Assembly: GCA_905182995.1 (NCBI GenBank)
Contig: CAJJDP010000123.1
Coordinates: 295,871-359,870, forward strand
Direction of reading: 5' to 3'
Source: Paramecium octaurelia
Lineage: Eukaryota; Ciliophora; Oligohymenophorea; Peniculida; Parameciidae
DNA: 64,000 nucleotides
In this document: positions 1 through 11,205 of the stretch, piece after piece
Layout of the letters: each line of letters starts with the position of its first letter
Numbering within the stretch: position 1 is the stretch's first letter
Program-made: the position numbers and the translations under genes
Notes under the pieces: generated by a model
Database searches by the model: none
Told to the model about the DNA's origin: nothing
Seen by the model: only the letters and a program-made list of their open reading frames with translations

Positions 1-689
1 ATGCAATGGAAGCAGTGAAAAGAGGGTTGTGTTGTGTTGGAGTCAGAGGAAAGGACATCATTGTACTAGGGGTAGAAAAAAAGGCAACATCAAAGCTCTA
101 AAATGTTAAGACAATCAAGAAAGTGTATTAGTTAGGTAGCCATATATTCAAACGATAGATAACAATTTATGCATGACATTTTCTGGATTAAATGCTGATG
201 CAAGAATATTGGCAAATCAAACACGATTATAATGCTAATAGTATAAAATTTATTATGAGGATGATCCTTCAGTTGATTTCATTGCTAAATTCACTAGCTA
301 GCAACAATAGAAATTCACTTAAAGAGGGGGAGCCAGACCTTATGGTATTTCAACTTTAATTGCCGGATTTGATAATTAAAATAAGCCAAAGTTATTTTAG
401 ACAGATCCTTCTGGGGCTTGTTCTGAATGGAAGGCTACATCTCTTGGGAAGAGTGCAAAATAAGTGAAGGATTTCTTAGAAAAGCACTGGAGAGAAGGCT
501 TGCACGAGAAGGATGCACTTCTACTAACAACGAAGGTATGGGATTGAGTTATATGTCAAGGCTTTGATGGATGTAGTGGAAAGTGGGAATAAAAACATTG
601 AGTTGTGTGTAATTAAGAAGAACAGTTGTTGGTTTTTGAGTGAGACTGAAGTAGAGGAGTTGACAAAAATAACCGCCTAGATCTAATGA
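1..689 (+). CDS. 20S proteasome alpha subunit, PSMA7/alpha4-like (5' partial)
   Basis: Structural alpha-ring subunit of the 20S proteasome, the cytosolic and nuclear protein-degradation core. The window opens inside the gene; the first full codon is at position 3, and the conserved stretch [16 protein letters not shown], then LGVEKK follows at once. Downstream [19 protein letters not shown] and TDPSGA are hallmark alpha-subunit motifs, and the order best fits the PSMA7 (alpha4) subtype. Two introns restore the frame: 136-158 (23 nt) and 536-560 (25 nt). Without the first, a TGA interrupts the GLNADAR region. TAA and TAG are read as Gln. The stop is TGA at 687-689, and 213 codons including the stop are visible. 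The N-terminal helix H0 is missing only because of the window edge. Family assignment is firm; the subtype is inference. Confidence 0.9.
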
Positions 690-913
690 TTATTATTATA
701 ATTAAGAGATTGTTCAAATTTGGCTTATTTCGATGTTGTTTTATCCGAGATTCCAAATGAGGATAGTTCGCAATAAATTCAAAATATTAGGAATAATTGA
801 GTCTTTTCATGGAATGATATTTGAATCTCAATAATGCCGTATGAATTTAATTCTTCTAATTAATAATATATATCATAATTTCATTTATTCTGAAATCTCA
901 AATATTATAATTA
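690..913. other. Spacer between proteasome and AGC kinase genes
   Basis: About 220 bp of AT-rich sequence. I see no tRNA-like or coding signal on either strand. It probably holds the 3' end signals of the proteasome gene and the promoter of the kinase gene. Confidence 0.4.
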
Positions 914-2508
914 ATGAAACAGGAATCGTGGGATGATTTACATTTGGCAAATGAAAAATCTATTACTAAAATCTTAGAGCCAGGAGAGTAAGTGCTATTT
1001 TCAAGTCTACTCTATAAATTCAATGAAGTCAATAAACGACAAGAGAGAACATTACTAATTACAAGCCATAACCTATACAATCTATCAAAATTGACAGTGA
1101 AACGAAAAATACCTATCAAAAGAGTTTATGGAATAACCATAGGTCTGATTGGTACAGAATTCGTAGTGCATGTGCCTGAAGAATACGATTATAGATATTC
1201 AAGTTCAGAACGAAGAGATCAAGCAGTATTGAGCATAATCAAGGCCTATTGTTTATAACACAAAGGCACTGCATTGCCAGTCTTCTACAAGGATGAACTT
1301 ACTCTCACTGCATATACAACAACTAAAGTCGACAAAAGAAAAGGCGTCAATAGATTGCCAACCACTGGTTCGGAATTAATGAATGAAGAGCAGTTCAGAA
1401 AGAGACTAGATTCTTAAACAGAAGAGCGATTGTAAACTAGAGCAAAGACTTCGACACTCTATGCGAAGTAGAAGGGTGAGGTAGTAACAATTGACGACTT
1501 TGACCTAATAAAAGTTTTGGGAAGAGGAGCCTATGGAAAAGTGATGCTGGTCGAGAAGAAAAGTGACAAATAATACTATGCGATGAAATCAATTAGAAAA
1601 GAAGATATTGCTGATCCAGAATAATTAGAACACACAAAAACAGAAAGACTAGTCTTAGAACATGTCAATCATCCATTCCTTGTAAATTTACATTGGGCAT
1701 TTTAAACACCTGAAAAATTGTTTTTTGTTACTTAATTTATGAAGGGAGGAGAACTATTTTAACATCTGAAACATGTCAAAAGATTTGATGAAAGCAGAAC
1801 AAGATTTTATGTTTCCGAAATTGTAAATACTCATTATCATTTTAGATATTAGCATTAGAGCATTTGCATTAGAAAAACATCATATACAGAGATCTAAAAC
1901 CAGAAAATGTTTTATTGGATGAAGTAGGTCACATTTGTTTAACAGATTTTGGAATGGCCAAAATGCTCAAAAAGAATGAACTCGCCAAATCATTCTGCGG
2001 AACTCCTGAATATCTAGCTCCTGAAATACTTCTAGAAACAGGACATTCTCAGTCTGCAGATTGGTGGGCACTGGGTATACTAACATATGAGATGCTCTAT
2101 GCATTACCACCATTTTACAATAAAAACCAAGATTTGATGTTTAAATAGATCCAAACCAAAGAAATTACATTCCCAACTACACCACAACTCTCCAACGACG
2201 CTAAAGATTTCATTTCTAAAGTAAATTATCTCTATTAATTCTAGTTAACAATTAAAGATCCAAAACAAAGATTAGGAACAGCCAAAATTGATGAAGTAAA
2301 AAATCATCCTTGGTTTAAAGGAATCAATTGGGAAAAATTATTGAAAAAAGAAATTGATACCCCTTTCAAACCTTAAATCCAAGGTGATGCTTGGATTGAT
2401 AATTTCGATAAACAGTTTACAGCAGAAGAGGCTATCAATTCATATGCCCCTGAGAATAATCTAGTCAACCAAGATGAATTTAGAGAATTTGACTATTATT
2501 AAAAATGA
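914..2508 (+). CDS. AGC-family serine/threonine protein kinase with N-terminal PH-like domain
   Basis: Intracellular Ser/Thr kinase of 515 residues. Residues about 20-110 form a PH/TH1-like region ([27 protein letters not shown]) of the kind that binds lipids in other AGC kinases. The kinase domain begins near residue 197: glycine loop [11 protein letters not shown] lysine in YAMKSI, catalytic [11 protein letters not shown] as TDFGMAK, T-loop [12 protein letters not shown] and APE-distal DWWALG. The C-terminal AGC extension ends in the hydrophobic motif EFREFDYY, so the kinase should be controlled by PDK1-type and hydrophobic-motif phosphorylation. Introns are 1823-1845 and 2221-2244. The first lies just before the catalytic loop. 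The start is the first in-frame ATG. All catalytic residues are present. SGK/RAC/PKA-like membership is clear; the exact subfamily is not. Confidence 0.92.
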
Positions 2509-2544
2509 ATTCAAATAAAGATATAATCATTTATTAATTATGCA

Positions 2545-3427
2545 TTTATGTTAAACTAATTCCCAGGCAGATAGGTCTTTATTTGTAATCTCTTTATAAG
2601 CATTATCTAATAAATGAACTTAGAACTCCATCTAAATCTTCAGGTAATAAGAACTTACAATCTTCGCTCTCTTGATTCCAAACATATCTTATTATATTCT
2701 TATGATTTATTTTCTTCAATATATCAATTTCACATTTCTTACCTTACAAATCTTCCTAATCAAAGTCTCTTTTCAAATTAATTTTCTTTACTGCATAAAT
2801 TTTGCCTGTCCTATTATCCTATACCATGTATACTTATCCAAAAGATCCAGCATCTATCAATTCTCCTTCCATAAAAATTGGATTTTAAGTAGTAAAATTG
2901 AATTATGAATATGATGAATCATTTACAAACTTATTTAAGCGACAAGATTTATTAGTTTATTGATCCCCTACTTTAGTGAACCTATTTTCCATATAAATTC
3001 AATTTATTAAGAATCCTCATCCTTTATCGCTGTACCATCCTAAAATTCAAGGCTAATACTAATCTACACAATAAGTTGGAAATTCTCTCATCTTATCTGT
3101 AGAACTTTAAAATTTATTGATTAAAATTTCTTCCATACTGGATTTGATAAATTTAGAATGATCAATTTAGAGTTTTCTAATGGTTACTTCTTGGGATTTT
3201 GATTTTTTTACAGTTGAGTGACTTTTATGGCTTTGTGTGTCATAAGTTCCTGGTCGATTATTTTGACTTTTATCAATTAACAATTTTTTTATTATAGAAA
3301 TTGATGGTAAACTCAAAGGGATGTTTTTTGTAATAATGGTTATATTTTTATTGTTAGAGAGAGAAGTGGAGGCAATCCAGTGGTTTAGAAATCTTAGATT
3401 TCCATTTGGCTAGAACTCATATATCAT
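2545..3427 (-). pseudogene. Broken STE/MAPKKK-like protein kinase with internal deletion
   Basis: On the minus strand a kinase N-lobe is recognisable: MEGELIDAGSFGQVY, the ATP-lysine segment YAVKKINL, and the alphaC/beta4 segment ILKKINHKNIIRY. Only about 25 residues later the sequence is already in the last kinase subdomain (FIRQCLQRDYKQRP). The catalytic loop, DFG, activation loop and APE are therefore absent, a deletion of roughly 500 bp. Upstream, a low-complexity region starting near 3427 has several TGA codons in the best frame. Only one of these can be removed by a plausible intron (28 nt, ending in TTTTAG). The 3' end runs to within about 40 bp of the convergent AGC kinase gene. I read it as a decayed paralogue. 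An alternative is imprecise DNA elimination during macronuclear development in the sequenced line. Confidence 0.65.
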
Positions 3428-3883
3428 AAATTTATTATCAATCCCCTCTTTTTAGAATAGAATTCATTTTGTAAATATATTTTAATATTTTCTATTTTCT
3501 TAAGATGTTATTGGATTAAAAATTTATTACTCAAATTTAAAGAATTATTACGTAATCATGATTCCAATTATAATCATAATTTAGTGAAATAATGAATAAT
3601 TAATATGTCGAATTCATGAAGTCTAAAAAGGAATCTCGATTCAAGAATATACTATTTTGATTTTAAAATAAATAATATAAGTGTTAAAATTTAAATAATG
3701 AAATTCTTCAAATTTTTTTTACACCTATATATACTCATATTATTTAGATTTCAAAAAGGAAATAGCCAAGAGTATTTAGATAATTTTTATAAATGATAGA
3801 ATCTCTATCCAAAAAGATGTAATACAAAAAACTATTAGTAAAATGAAAAAAATGTCTATAATACATATCACCATTCCTTTAAT
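3428..3883. other. Spacer between minus-strand genes
   Basis: About 450 bp of AT-rich sequence containing several homopolymer T and A runs. I find no convincing coding frame on either strand. It probably holds the 3' end of the upstream minus-strand gene and the former promoter of the broken kinase. Confidence 0.35.
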
Positions 3884-5161
3884 TCATTTTCCTATCAAAG
3901 ATCGGATTGTTTGTAAGTCTCTAGTGTTAATCTTAAACTAGGGTAAGATTTATTAGCACAAAGTTCCATTTAGATCTAAATTCAATGGAGATTGTTTTGA
4001 AGAATGCTTATCAGGAGTTAAATATTTTTTTTTTTCAAATAGTTATATAGTCTTGGTTAATGAATCTTAAATTTCCTTACAGATACCATTTTAATCGAAT
4101 TGATAAGGTGATTTAATTTCCGGAAGTATTAAAGTTTACTTTTTATTTATTTAATAAGGAAAATAAATTTCTGAAGATAATTTAAGTTTAGTTTTTTCTT
4201 AGAACTATGTATCGATGGCTGTAATATAATCGTCATTCCGATAAACCCTCTTGCTCATATTTTTTTTTGTAGAGATATTCTAATCATAAAGTTGAAGTTT
4301 TTCTGTTTCAAAGATCCTTTTAATATCAGATCCTTAAGGTTTAGGATCTCTACTTGATGCTCTCTAAGGGCTTACTGAGAATGAATACTTAATATTCATT
4401 TTAGGCTTTCTTTTTGGACTTTTCTTACCAAACATGATAATAGATTTATTGTTGTATATTGTTTAGATTGGTTCGTCAGTCTTTAAAGAATTTAAGTATT
4501 AGGCTTTGGCTATAAGAGTATTCATCTCAATGGAAAGTTAGAGATTTTGCTTATTAAATCGTTAATTCCTTTCTAGACTTTAACTATAAAGCCTTTCAAA
4601 ATTTTGTTGCTTAGTTTAATGAAGCGTGATGAGATTTAAACAATACTATCTAATATCACTTGGTTAATTACCTTTATAATAGCATAATATCGTAGAGTTT
4701 CCAAAAGTCGGAATCATAGAATTGGAACACTCTCTAATTTTCTTAAATATTTTATTGCCAATTGGGTAGTGTTTTTTTCACCTAGATTGAATTCGTATCT
4801 TCAATAGGTGATTGCATCAAATCCTCAGATCTTTTCTGAATTTTATTAAGAATAAAATTAAGATTTTAACCATCACAATTTAAAATGTCAATGATACTTG
4901 AAATATAGTCAATTGCATTTGGAGTCTTGCACTTTTCAAACAATTAGGAAATCCTTATATGGAATCGGCGGATCAATCTGTTGGTTAAATTAATTAAAAC
5001 TTTTTATCATGATCTTAAAGTTTATAGTCCTTGTATTTTTCTTAAAGTTAAGGAATAGTAGTGTTTAAATCGTTTTCTTTGTGTTCGATCTCTTATTGAA
5101 TGCCCCTAAAAATGGTATCTAAATCATCTGGATTAACCTCATACAATTTATTTAATTCCAT
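3884..5161 (-). CDS. Unknown 410-residue protein, Gln/Lys rich
   Basis: I do not recognise a family. The protein begins MELNKLYEVNPDDLDTI and is charged and Gln-rich, with helical stretches in the first 200 residues (PNAIDYISSIIDIL, NLNFILNKIQKRSEDL). A basic middle segment follows (GKKSPKRKPKMN), then a Ser/Pro-rich part (SVSPQRASSRDPKP). Two introns were needed: 4978-5000 (23 nt, unusual GTTTTA start and CAG end) and 4650-4671 (22 nt). Removing them gives one open frame ending at TGA 3884-3886. Without the first intron a TGA would stop translation at about residue 60. It is divergent to the gene at 5599. The basic Ser/Pro-rich part is compatible with a cytoskeletal or phosphorylated protein, but this is a guess. 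Confidence 0.6.
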
Positions 5162-5598
5162 ATTTATCTATAAAATTAAATTTATACAATAAAATATAGG
5201 AACTCTAGAAAAAATAGAAAATAGAAAATGAAAATTATGAATAAACAGGATGACTTTAATATGTTCAACATATTCCTATCATAAAACATTTTTAGGAAAT
5301 GCATCTTATCCTATATATTTTAAAGTATTAAAATTTGAAATTAAGTACATTTTTTAGTCATAAATCAATTATATTGAATAATATTACTAATGGATGATTT
5401 CAGTCTGAATGGCTTTATATCATCAGAATCTTTGAAAACCATGTATAAACTTTATATTGCTTAATTATCAAGTTTAAATCAACTTTGGATAACCCTTAAT
5501 ATTAAATGAATTTCTATTAAACCATGCCTGAAATTCTGTTCAATAAATCTATTTATAAATGAAAAAAAATCATAAAAGAGTATTAATTATTTTTAAAG
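5162..5598. other. Divergent intergenic region
   Basis: 437 bp between head-to-head genes, so it must carry two promoters. It is AT-rich with no recognisable motif or RNA gene. Confidence 0.4.
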
Positions 5599-7383
5599 AT
5601 GTATCAAGAATAGACATGTTAAAGACACCAAAAGGCTAAAGAGTATTTTTGCATAGAGAAATCTAACTAATCTAATATATCATTCCTCTGTTAAGATTGC
5701 TTAAATGAGGCAAATTTTCAGAAAAAATAAGATCAAGGAAAGGTCTTTAAATTTGATAATCTTCTGAAACAAGTAGATGAATTTAGCGGAAAAATTAAGA
5801 CTCAATCTAGTGATCTAAACCATTTAATGAAGAAATTTGAATAGATGAAAGAAAAAATTGAAAGGTATTATAATTCAATAATATTTTAGATAATTAGATG
5901 CAGAAAATGATCTTTTTTATAAACTTTAAAAAGGAATTAGAGATTTATAACATTTCTGCAATCACAAAGCTTTTCCTGAATTTTCAGAAAATTCTTCTTT
6001 TTAAAAAGCAATTTTAAATGAAGAAAGAGAAGATGGTTGGACCAACTTTAGTTAACAAATGTAAAATGAATTTAAGTAATTTATAACGAATTTGGATAAT
6101 TTCATTAATAGTTAAGAACATAGATTTAATTCTGTGCCCTACGTTAAGCAGTAAAACAAAAATGATTTTGAAGAATAGATTTAAAACAATTAACAAACAA
6201 AACAAATATTCAAACTCAAAAAAATGGAAGAAAAATAAATTAAATTTGGTACAATTAAGGATTTTTTTCAATAAGTGAGTCTAGAAATAGAGAAAGAATA
6301 ATAAAATAAAAGTTTTGAATAAGATGGATAACCTTAAAAAAATCAAAAAATATCCACTACATAATAATTTCAACCAATTCAACCAATTCAACCATAATAA
6401 TAATAATAAGAGCCTTGGAACTAATAAGCTGCTACTTAAGATAATCTTTAATAGCAGACTTCAAACTAAAGTATATTCCATGAGTAAATCATATATAGAG
6501 AAAAAATAAGGCATATCTTAGTTATCAACAAAAATGAGCAAATAGTGGCATCTAAAAATGAAGTTCGGCTATGTAAGAACCTCAAGAGTAAAGATAAGAT
6601 AGCCATTATTTAAATTAGAATAGATAAAGATATTTTGGATATTCAACTTTCTCATCCTGAAACAATCCTTATTCGCACTAAAGAAAATCATTTATACTGT
6701 TATTCTTTATAACTACAAAAACTAAATATGTTTGACATTGAATTAAGGAAAAATAAATTTGAGTTTTATTCTGGTATCCTTTATAGATACGATAATCAAA
6801 CCAATGAATTGATAAAGTAAAGATTAGGAAGTAATTAGCAGCCATTTTTTAAAAAATATATCAAACTTTTAAATGATATGAAAGTTGTTGCTATTAAAAT
6901 AGTAGATGAGTAATTACATGTTGGATTTAGTAATGGAAAAGTAAGACATTATAAACTTTCAAATTTTGATTAATAATAAGAGTATGATATCCCAAAGTAG
7001 GAAGAAGAATAATTTAGATTGTTTTATTTTGAATCAGAGTATTGCATTGGAGTTCAAAAAAAAGCAGTATACAAAAAAGTCTATAAACCTCAAATTCACA
7101 TCAATGATGATAGATTTACGACAGAAGAAATAATAACATAGTGTTCATATTTGATAGACCACTAGAACAGAGAAATAGAAATTGAATGCTTATTAAAAAA
7201 TCATGTAATTTTCATTCTTATTTTTAGAGAGTCTTCATTTATAAGAAAAAAGACGATGTGCAATATCGAGATAAATTTTTAAAAAACATCGAGATCTCTT
7301 GTATACAGGCTTGCCCTAAATTAAAATAATTTTACTATGGATACATCGAAGGGGATTTCAAATGTGTAAAGCAAAGAATTTGA
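5599..7383 (+). CDS. B-box-like zinc finger and coiled-coil protein with WD/beta-propeller-like C-terminus
   Basis: A 578-residue protein. Residues 7-38 have a B-box-like pattern: Cys, x2, His, eight residues, Cys, then Cys-x2-Cys (FLCQDC). A coiled coil follows (about 55-150; FSGKIKTQSSDLNHLMKKFE), then a Gln/Asn-rich stretch with a short PIQPIQP repeat at about 6370-6420. The C-terminal third has short beta-strand-like repeats (KVVAIKIVDEQLHVGFSNGKVRHY), suggesting a propeller. Introns are 5865-5889 and 7205-7227. The latter gives the C-terminus ACPKLKQFYYGYIEGDF, which makes better protein sense than reading through. The architecture resembles the large Paramecium families of B-box/coiled-coil/propeller proteins of unknown role. 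The zinc-binding and propeller calls are inference from pattern. Confidence 0.7.
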
Positions 7384-7581
7384 GCGTATTAAATAAAAAT
7401 GAAGCAAATTAATAAGCAATTTAATTATTATCAATTTTTTGATATTTCATAAACATAATAAATTGTTTGTTCAAAGTATTCTAATCTCAAATGAAAATTA
7501 TATTAGCTATAGAATAAAAACGATGATAAAATCAATTAAGATTTTCTTTATATAAATTTAATTAATTGACGTTCTCAATAG

Positions 7582-8247
7582 ATGGGGACATGTGCACAAT
7601 GTAACTCAAAGATTGAAATTATTGAGAGTGATCCTTTGATGTCAAAAGAAAGTGTATTTTAGAAATTAAAAGAGCTAAATCAAAATTCAAAATCAACAAT
7701 TTTTCTGACAATGAGAAGTAATAAAAAGACTGGTAATGATAATTTGGCTGATCAATCTTCTTAAGTTAGCGAAATTAACGATGAAAGATCAGAGATGAAA
7801 TATAATATACATGGAAGTGTCAAATTAAGAAAAAGGACGTATAGCTTTTAAGAAAAGCAGATGTTATAGACACATGGCCACATTAATGAATAACATGATT
7901 CGCAAAAGCTTAGATGTTTTAGATTTACAGATCCAAACCTCCCAAGAAACCTGTCAAATTCATCAAGTTCAAATAGTTAGTTTAGAGAATTCAATGCTCA
8001 TTTCAAAATTGGTGAAAAATCAATAATTGAATCTGACGAAAGCAAATCAATAAAAAGTATTTTAAAAAAAGAGCCCAGATAGAAGAGTGAGACAAAGTCA
8101 GTTCATTTTGCAAAAAATATCAGTATGAGTTAAACTAGAATTACATCTAAATCATGTCATCATAAACAACATAAAAAGAAAAAGAAAAAACAAAAGCAAA
8201 AACAAATTTGCAATTAAAATTAAAGATTTGAAAATTATTAATTTTGA
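7582..8247 (+). CDS. Candidate PP1-binding protein with SILK and RVxF motifs
   Basis: A 221-residue, largely disordered, Ser/Lys-rich protein without introns. It opens with a CAQC pair (MGTCAQCNSKIEI). Near residues 172-192 it has SILKK, then about ten residues later KSVHFAKN. These match the SILK and RVxF docking motifs that bind the catalytic subunit of protein phosphatase 1, in the order and spacing seen in known PP1 regulators. The C-terminus is a Lys/His/Gln-rich tail (HHKQHKKKKKKQKQ). A PP1-regulator role is inferred from motifs alone. The gene stops 8 bp before the stop of the convergent dynein gene. Confidence 0.65.
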
Positions 8248-8255
8248 ATTTTGTA

Positions 8256-10609
8256 TCACTTCTTTTATTTACTATTCCCTTTTTCATCTTCAACTTTAGG
8301 AGCTATTCCAAGTAATGTATCTCTGAACTTTTAATACTCGCTCTCAAAATTTGATATTTCATCAAGAACTTTAGTCTTGAATAAATTATTATAATAAATA
8401 CATCTCCAGGTTATTTTGTTTCTTTCATCGCTTAAGCTAAAATCTCTTTTTCATTTTGCTCCTTAGCTTGTTATTCTCTAAGTTTAAATCTTTCCTAATA
8501 ATAATTGACTCTCTTGACTTCTCTATCCCAAAATTATCTCATGACTTTAATTTCATTCCCTTGATCTTTGCATAAACTTTACGGGAATTCTAATAAATGC
8601 AAGGTACCATCTGAATCACCAACAGCTACGATATGTGCCATATTGTCATTAAACTTCAAAGAGGTGATGGCACATGCAACAACCTAAAATTATAGTGTCC
8701 ATTTATGTGATTAATCTAGCATATCCCACACATCTAGATTTCCATCAGTTTTTCCAATGATAATTACTCCTGCTCTGAATGGAGAGAATCCTCCACAAGT
8801 TATATGTGCACCTTTCAAAATTAGACTATCAAATATTGGTTAAGTTGAATTATGTTTCCATACACAAAAATTAAAATCGTGTAAAGTAAGAATGATATCA
8901 TCGAAAAATGGACTGACATCCAATGCTATAGGTGGTCTCATGCTTCTTGCCTACTGCCATATGGTTGTGACTAATTAATTCTTTTATCCCTCTTCTCCCT
9001 ATCTTTCACCCCAATCTAAAATGAAAACTTCTCCTTCATCAGACGTTCCCGACAATGTGGGTGTTTTCTAATCTAAAAATACTGAAATTAAAAAATACTC
9101 TTTCTAAATTATAAGTATCCACCACCCATCATTCCACCTCCTTCAGGTCGATATAATTATATCCCATATGTAGCTTTCCAGGGAATAGATGAAATCTAAT
9201 TACTTAATCAAATACTTACATCTTATTATGTTTTTTTGCTGTCCTTATCTATCAAACGTGTATCCCAAAATAAAATTTGACCATCAGCACTAATGCTTGC
9301 AAATTAATATGTCTCTTATGATGTGGTAAGAATAAGATGATTAAAGTGTTTTTTATCGAATTCCATTCCTATGGGGAACCATTTAAGGGCTAATGCAGGG
9401 CTTTTGTGGGAAGCAACTTACTTCTTCAAGACATCATTTGCTGCAGCTGCTTAATATGAAGCAGGGTCTTAAAGAGCAGATGTCAATTTCGGTAATAACT
9501 CTTGTATTTCATCTAAAGTTAGTTTATGATATAAATACTTCTTTCTTGTTTTGTTTTTTAAGTTTTTTTGGATGCAAACACTGAAAGAGCTGTTCCACTT
9601 AAATCCCAAAGCATAACTTATCCATTAATTGCTCCTCCTATAATAATATTTGGGTCTTTTGGATTGAATTCGAATGCTAGGATTTCAAGAGGTGATTATA
9701 AGAGTAAAACCGGTTCAATTGAATGGATATCTTCAAAATCCCAAAACACCACTAAAGATTTGTGAGACTTCAATTATGATATTACTCTTTCTTCAAATAA
9801 TAGGTTTTCTACAAATGACTCTGCAACAATATATTTTGATTTGATTGCTTGACTTGATGGCTGGAATTGTATGCATTGTATTTTTTTACCTTTACAATTT
9901 AAATAACTGAAACTTTTGATTTCTTTGATTACATTTGTAAGTTCAGCATTTTAGTCTATAATGGAATATTATTATGTTATATACCTCCATTTTGATCAGA
10001 TGATGGTAGGACATTGAAATCATCTTGGTAAATATCAATAGTTTCATTTGATTAAAGCGCTTCTTCCATTAGTGGATAGACAGTTTCTAAAAATTTTAGA
10101 AGTTTAAAATCTTCATCAGGTTGTTCCTGTCTCTCATCTCCTTCGTCGACTTGTAGTGCTTTATTAATTTTTCTGTTCCACACGGTTTGAGAGGAAGCAT
10201 CTAAAACAGGATTACATCCTTGAATCCCCATATCTATAACTTTGTTTTTGACTAATTAAAGGGGGTCCTTGTCTAATGCCTTGATTTCTCCCGTCCTTTC
10301 GGATGTCTCTTGATCACTAAATTTGAATGTCAAACTAAATAAGGTGGATTACAAAATTCAATACCCAAATTCCTTTCTCTTTTTGATGAACTGCATTTTG
10401 ATTAGGGGTCTATCTTTAACGTAAAGAGATAGAATATCCTGGTTTTATTAGAAATTTGATTACTTGAATTGTTTCATCATCGTGAGGTGTTTTATAAGGT
10501 CTGGGTTCAATGGGCTTTTCTTCGACATAATCATCATCGTAATCCTCAGATAATTCTACTAATTAGAATAAGAGATACCGGCCTTGTTATCTGAATCCGA
10601 CTAGCTCAT
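8256..10609 (-). CDS. Axonemal dynein intermediate chain, WD40 (DNAI3/IC140-like)
   Basis: A 715-residue WD40 protein that should act as an intermediate chain of ciliary dynein, probably the inner-arm I1/IC140 (WDR63) type. The N-terminus is acidic (SEDYDDDYVEEKP). A conserved middle has the segments KVIDMGIQGCNP, VYPLMEEALQSNETIDI and YQDDFNVLP. WD40 blades follow (NIIIGGAINGQVMLWDL, GQILFWDTR, GNLDVWDML) and then a helical tail with EREVKRVNYYQERFKLRE-type sequence. Eight introns were placed: 10559-10578 (20 nt), 10439-10463, 10335-10364, 9956-9984, 9513-9538, 9196-9219, 9073-9098 and 8376-8401. Together they give an exact open frame of 716 codons. The dynein IC class is strong; the IC140 subtype is inferred from the N-terminal half. 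Confidence 0.8.
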
Positions 10610-10782
10610 TATTTATATTATTAAAAAATAATTTGGATTTGGATGGTAATTATAGAGTGTTTTTAAATCTGTTCAGAGGAAGAAGGAGATGATGAATGAA
10701 AGCCAAAAAGAGAATAATTATATTAGTAGGGGTCGATTCTACTTTAATTATTTATAACTAAATTAATTTAATTTATCGTTAG

Positions 10783-11205
10783 ATGTTTGTTTGTTGCGGT
10801 AAGAAGAAAAAAGATCGTAAACATTTATCCTTGGGAAATCTGCATTAGTTAAATTTAATTTGCTAAGATGGTCTATATTTTGATAAGACTCTTAAGATAA
10901 TCACAGAGAACAATAAGACTAATGTATTTGATTAGTAGTATTTAGGTAAGTGAAATAGTGAATAAGGAATGCAAGTTTTACTGTCCAATCTGCTTCAAAT
11001 ATTATGATTGTATGGATAATAGATTAAGTTAGGTATGTTATAATCAACCTGCTGTTCGAATTATGTTTGCCATATCTGTGCAGTGTAATCTCTAACAAAT
11101 AAAATGTATAATTGTCATTACTGCCGGAATGAGCATTGCAAGTACGTGGATGTAGATCCAAACCAATAGTTAAAAATATATATAGACTCACATCATAAAC
11201 TATGA
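10783..11205 (+). CDS. Small RING-like zinc-finger protein (SIP5-like)
   Basis: A 125-residue protein with Cys pairs in a treble-clef or RING-like arrangement: FYCPICFKYYDC, CCSNYVCHIC, then YNCHYCRNEHCKYV. The N-terminus is basic (CCGKKKKDRKH). Two introns, 10924-10945 and 11010-11032, are needed to align the cysteines; without them the zinc ligands fall in two frames. The pattern CPICF..YY..CC....VC..C resembles the eukaryotic SIP5/DA2 family of RING-like proteins, but the E3 function is not proven. The 3' end overlaps the proposed end of the convergent MmgE/PrpD gene by 18 bp. Confidence 0.7.

Noticed and set aside
4978-5000. Apparent pseudogene start in the 3884-5161 gene
   Set aside because: A 23-nt GT...AG intron joins the frames, although its GTTT start is unusual.
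10335-10463. Apparent double frameshift in the dynein intermediate chain
   Set aside because: Two introns (10439-10463 and 10335-10364) remove it exactly and restore conserved sequence, so the gene is intact.
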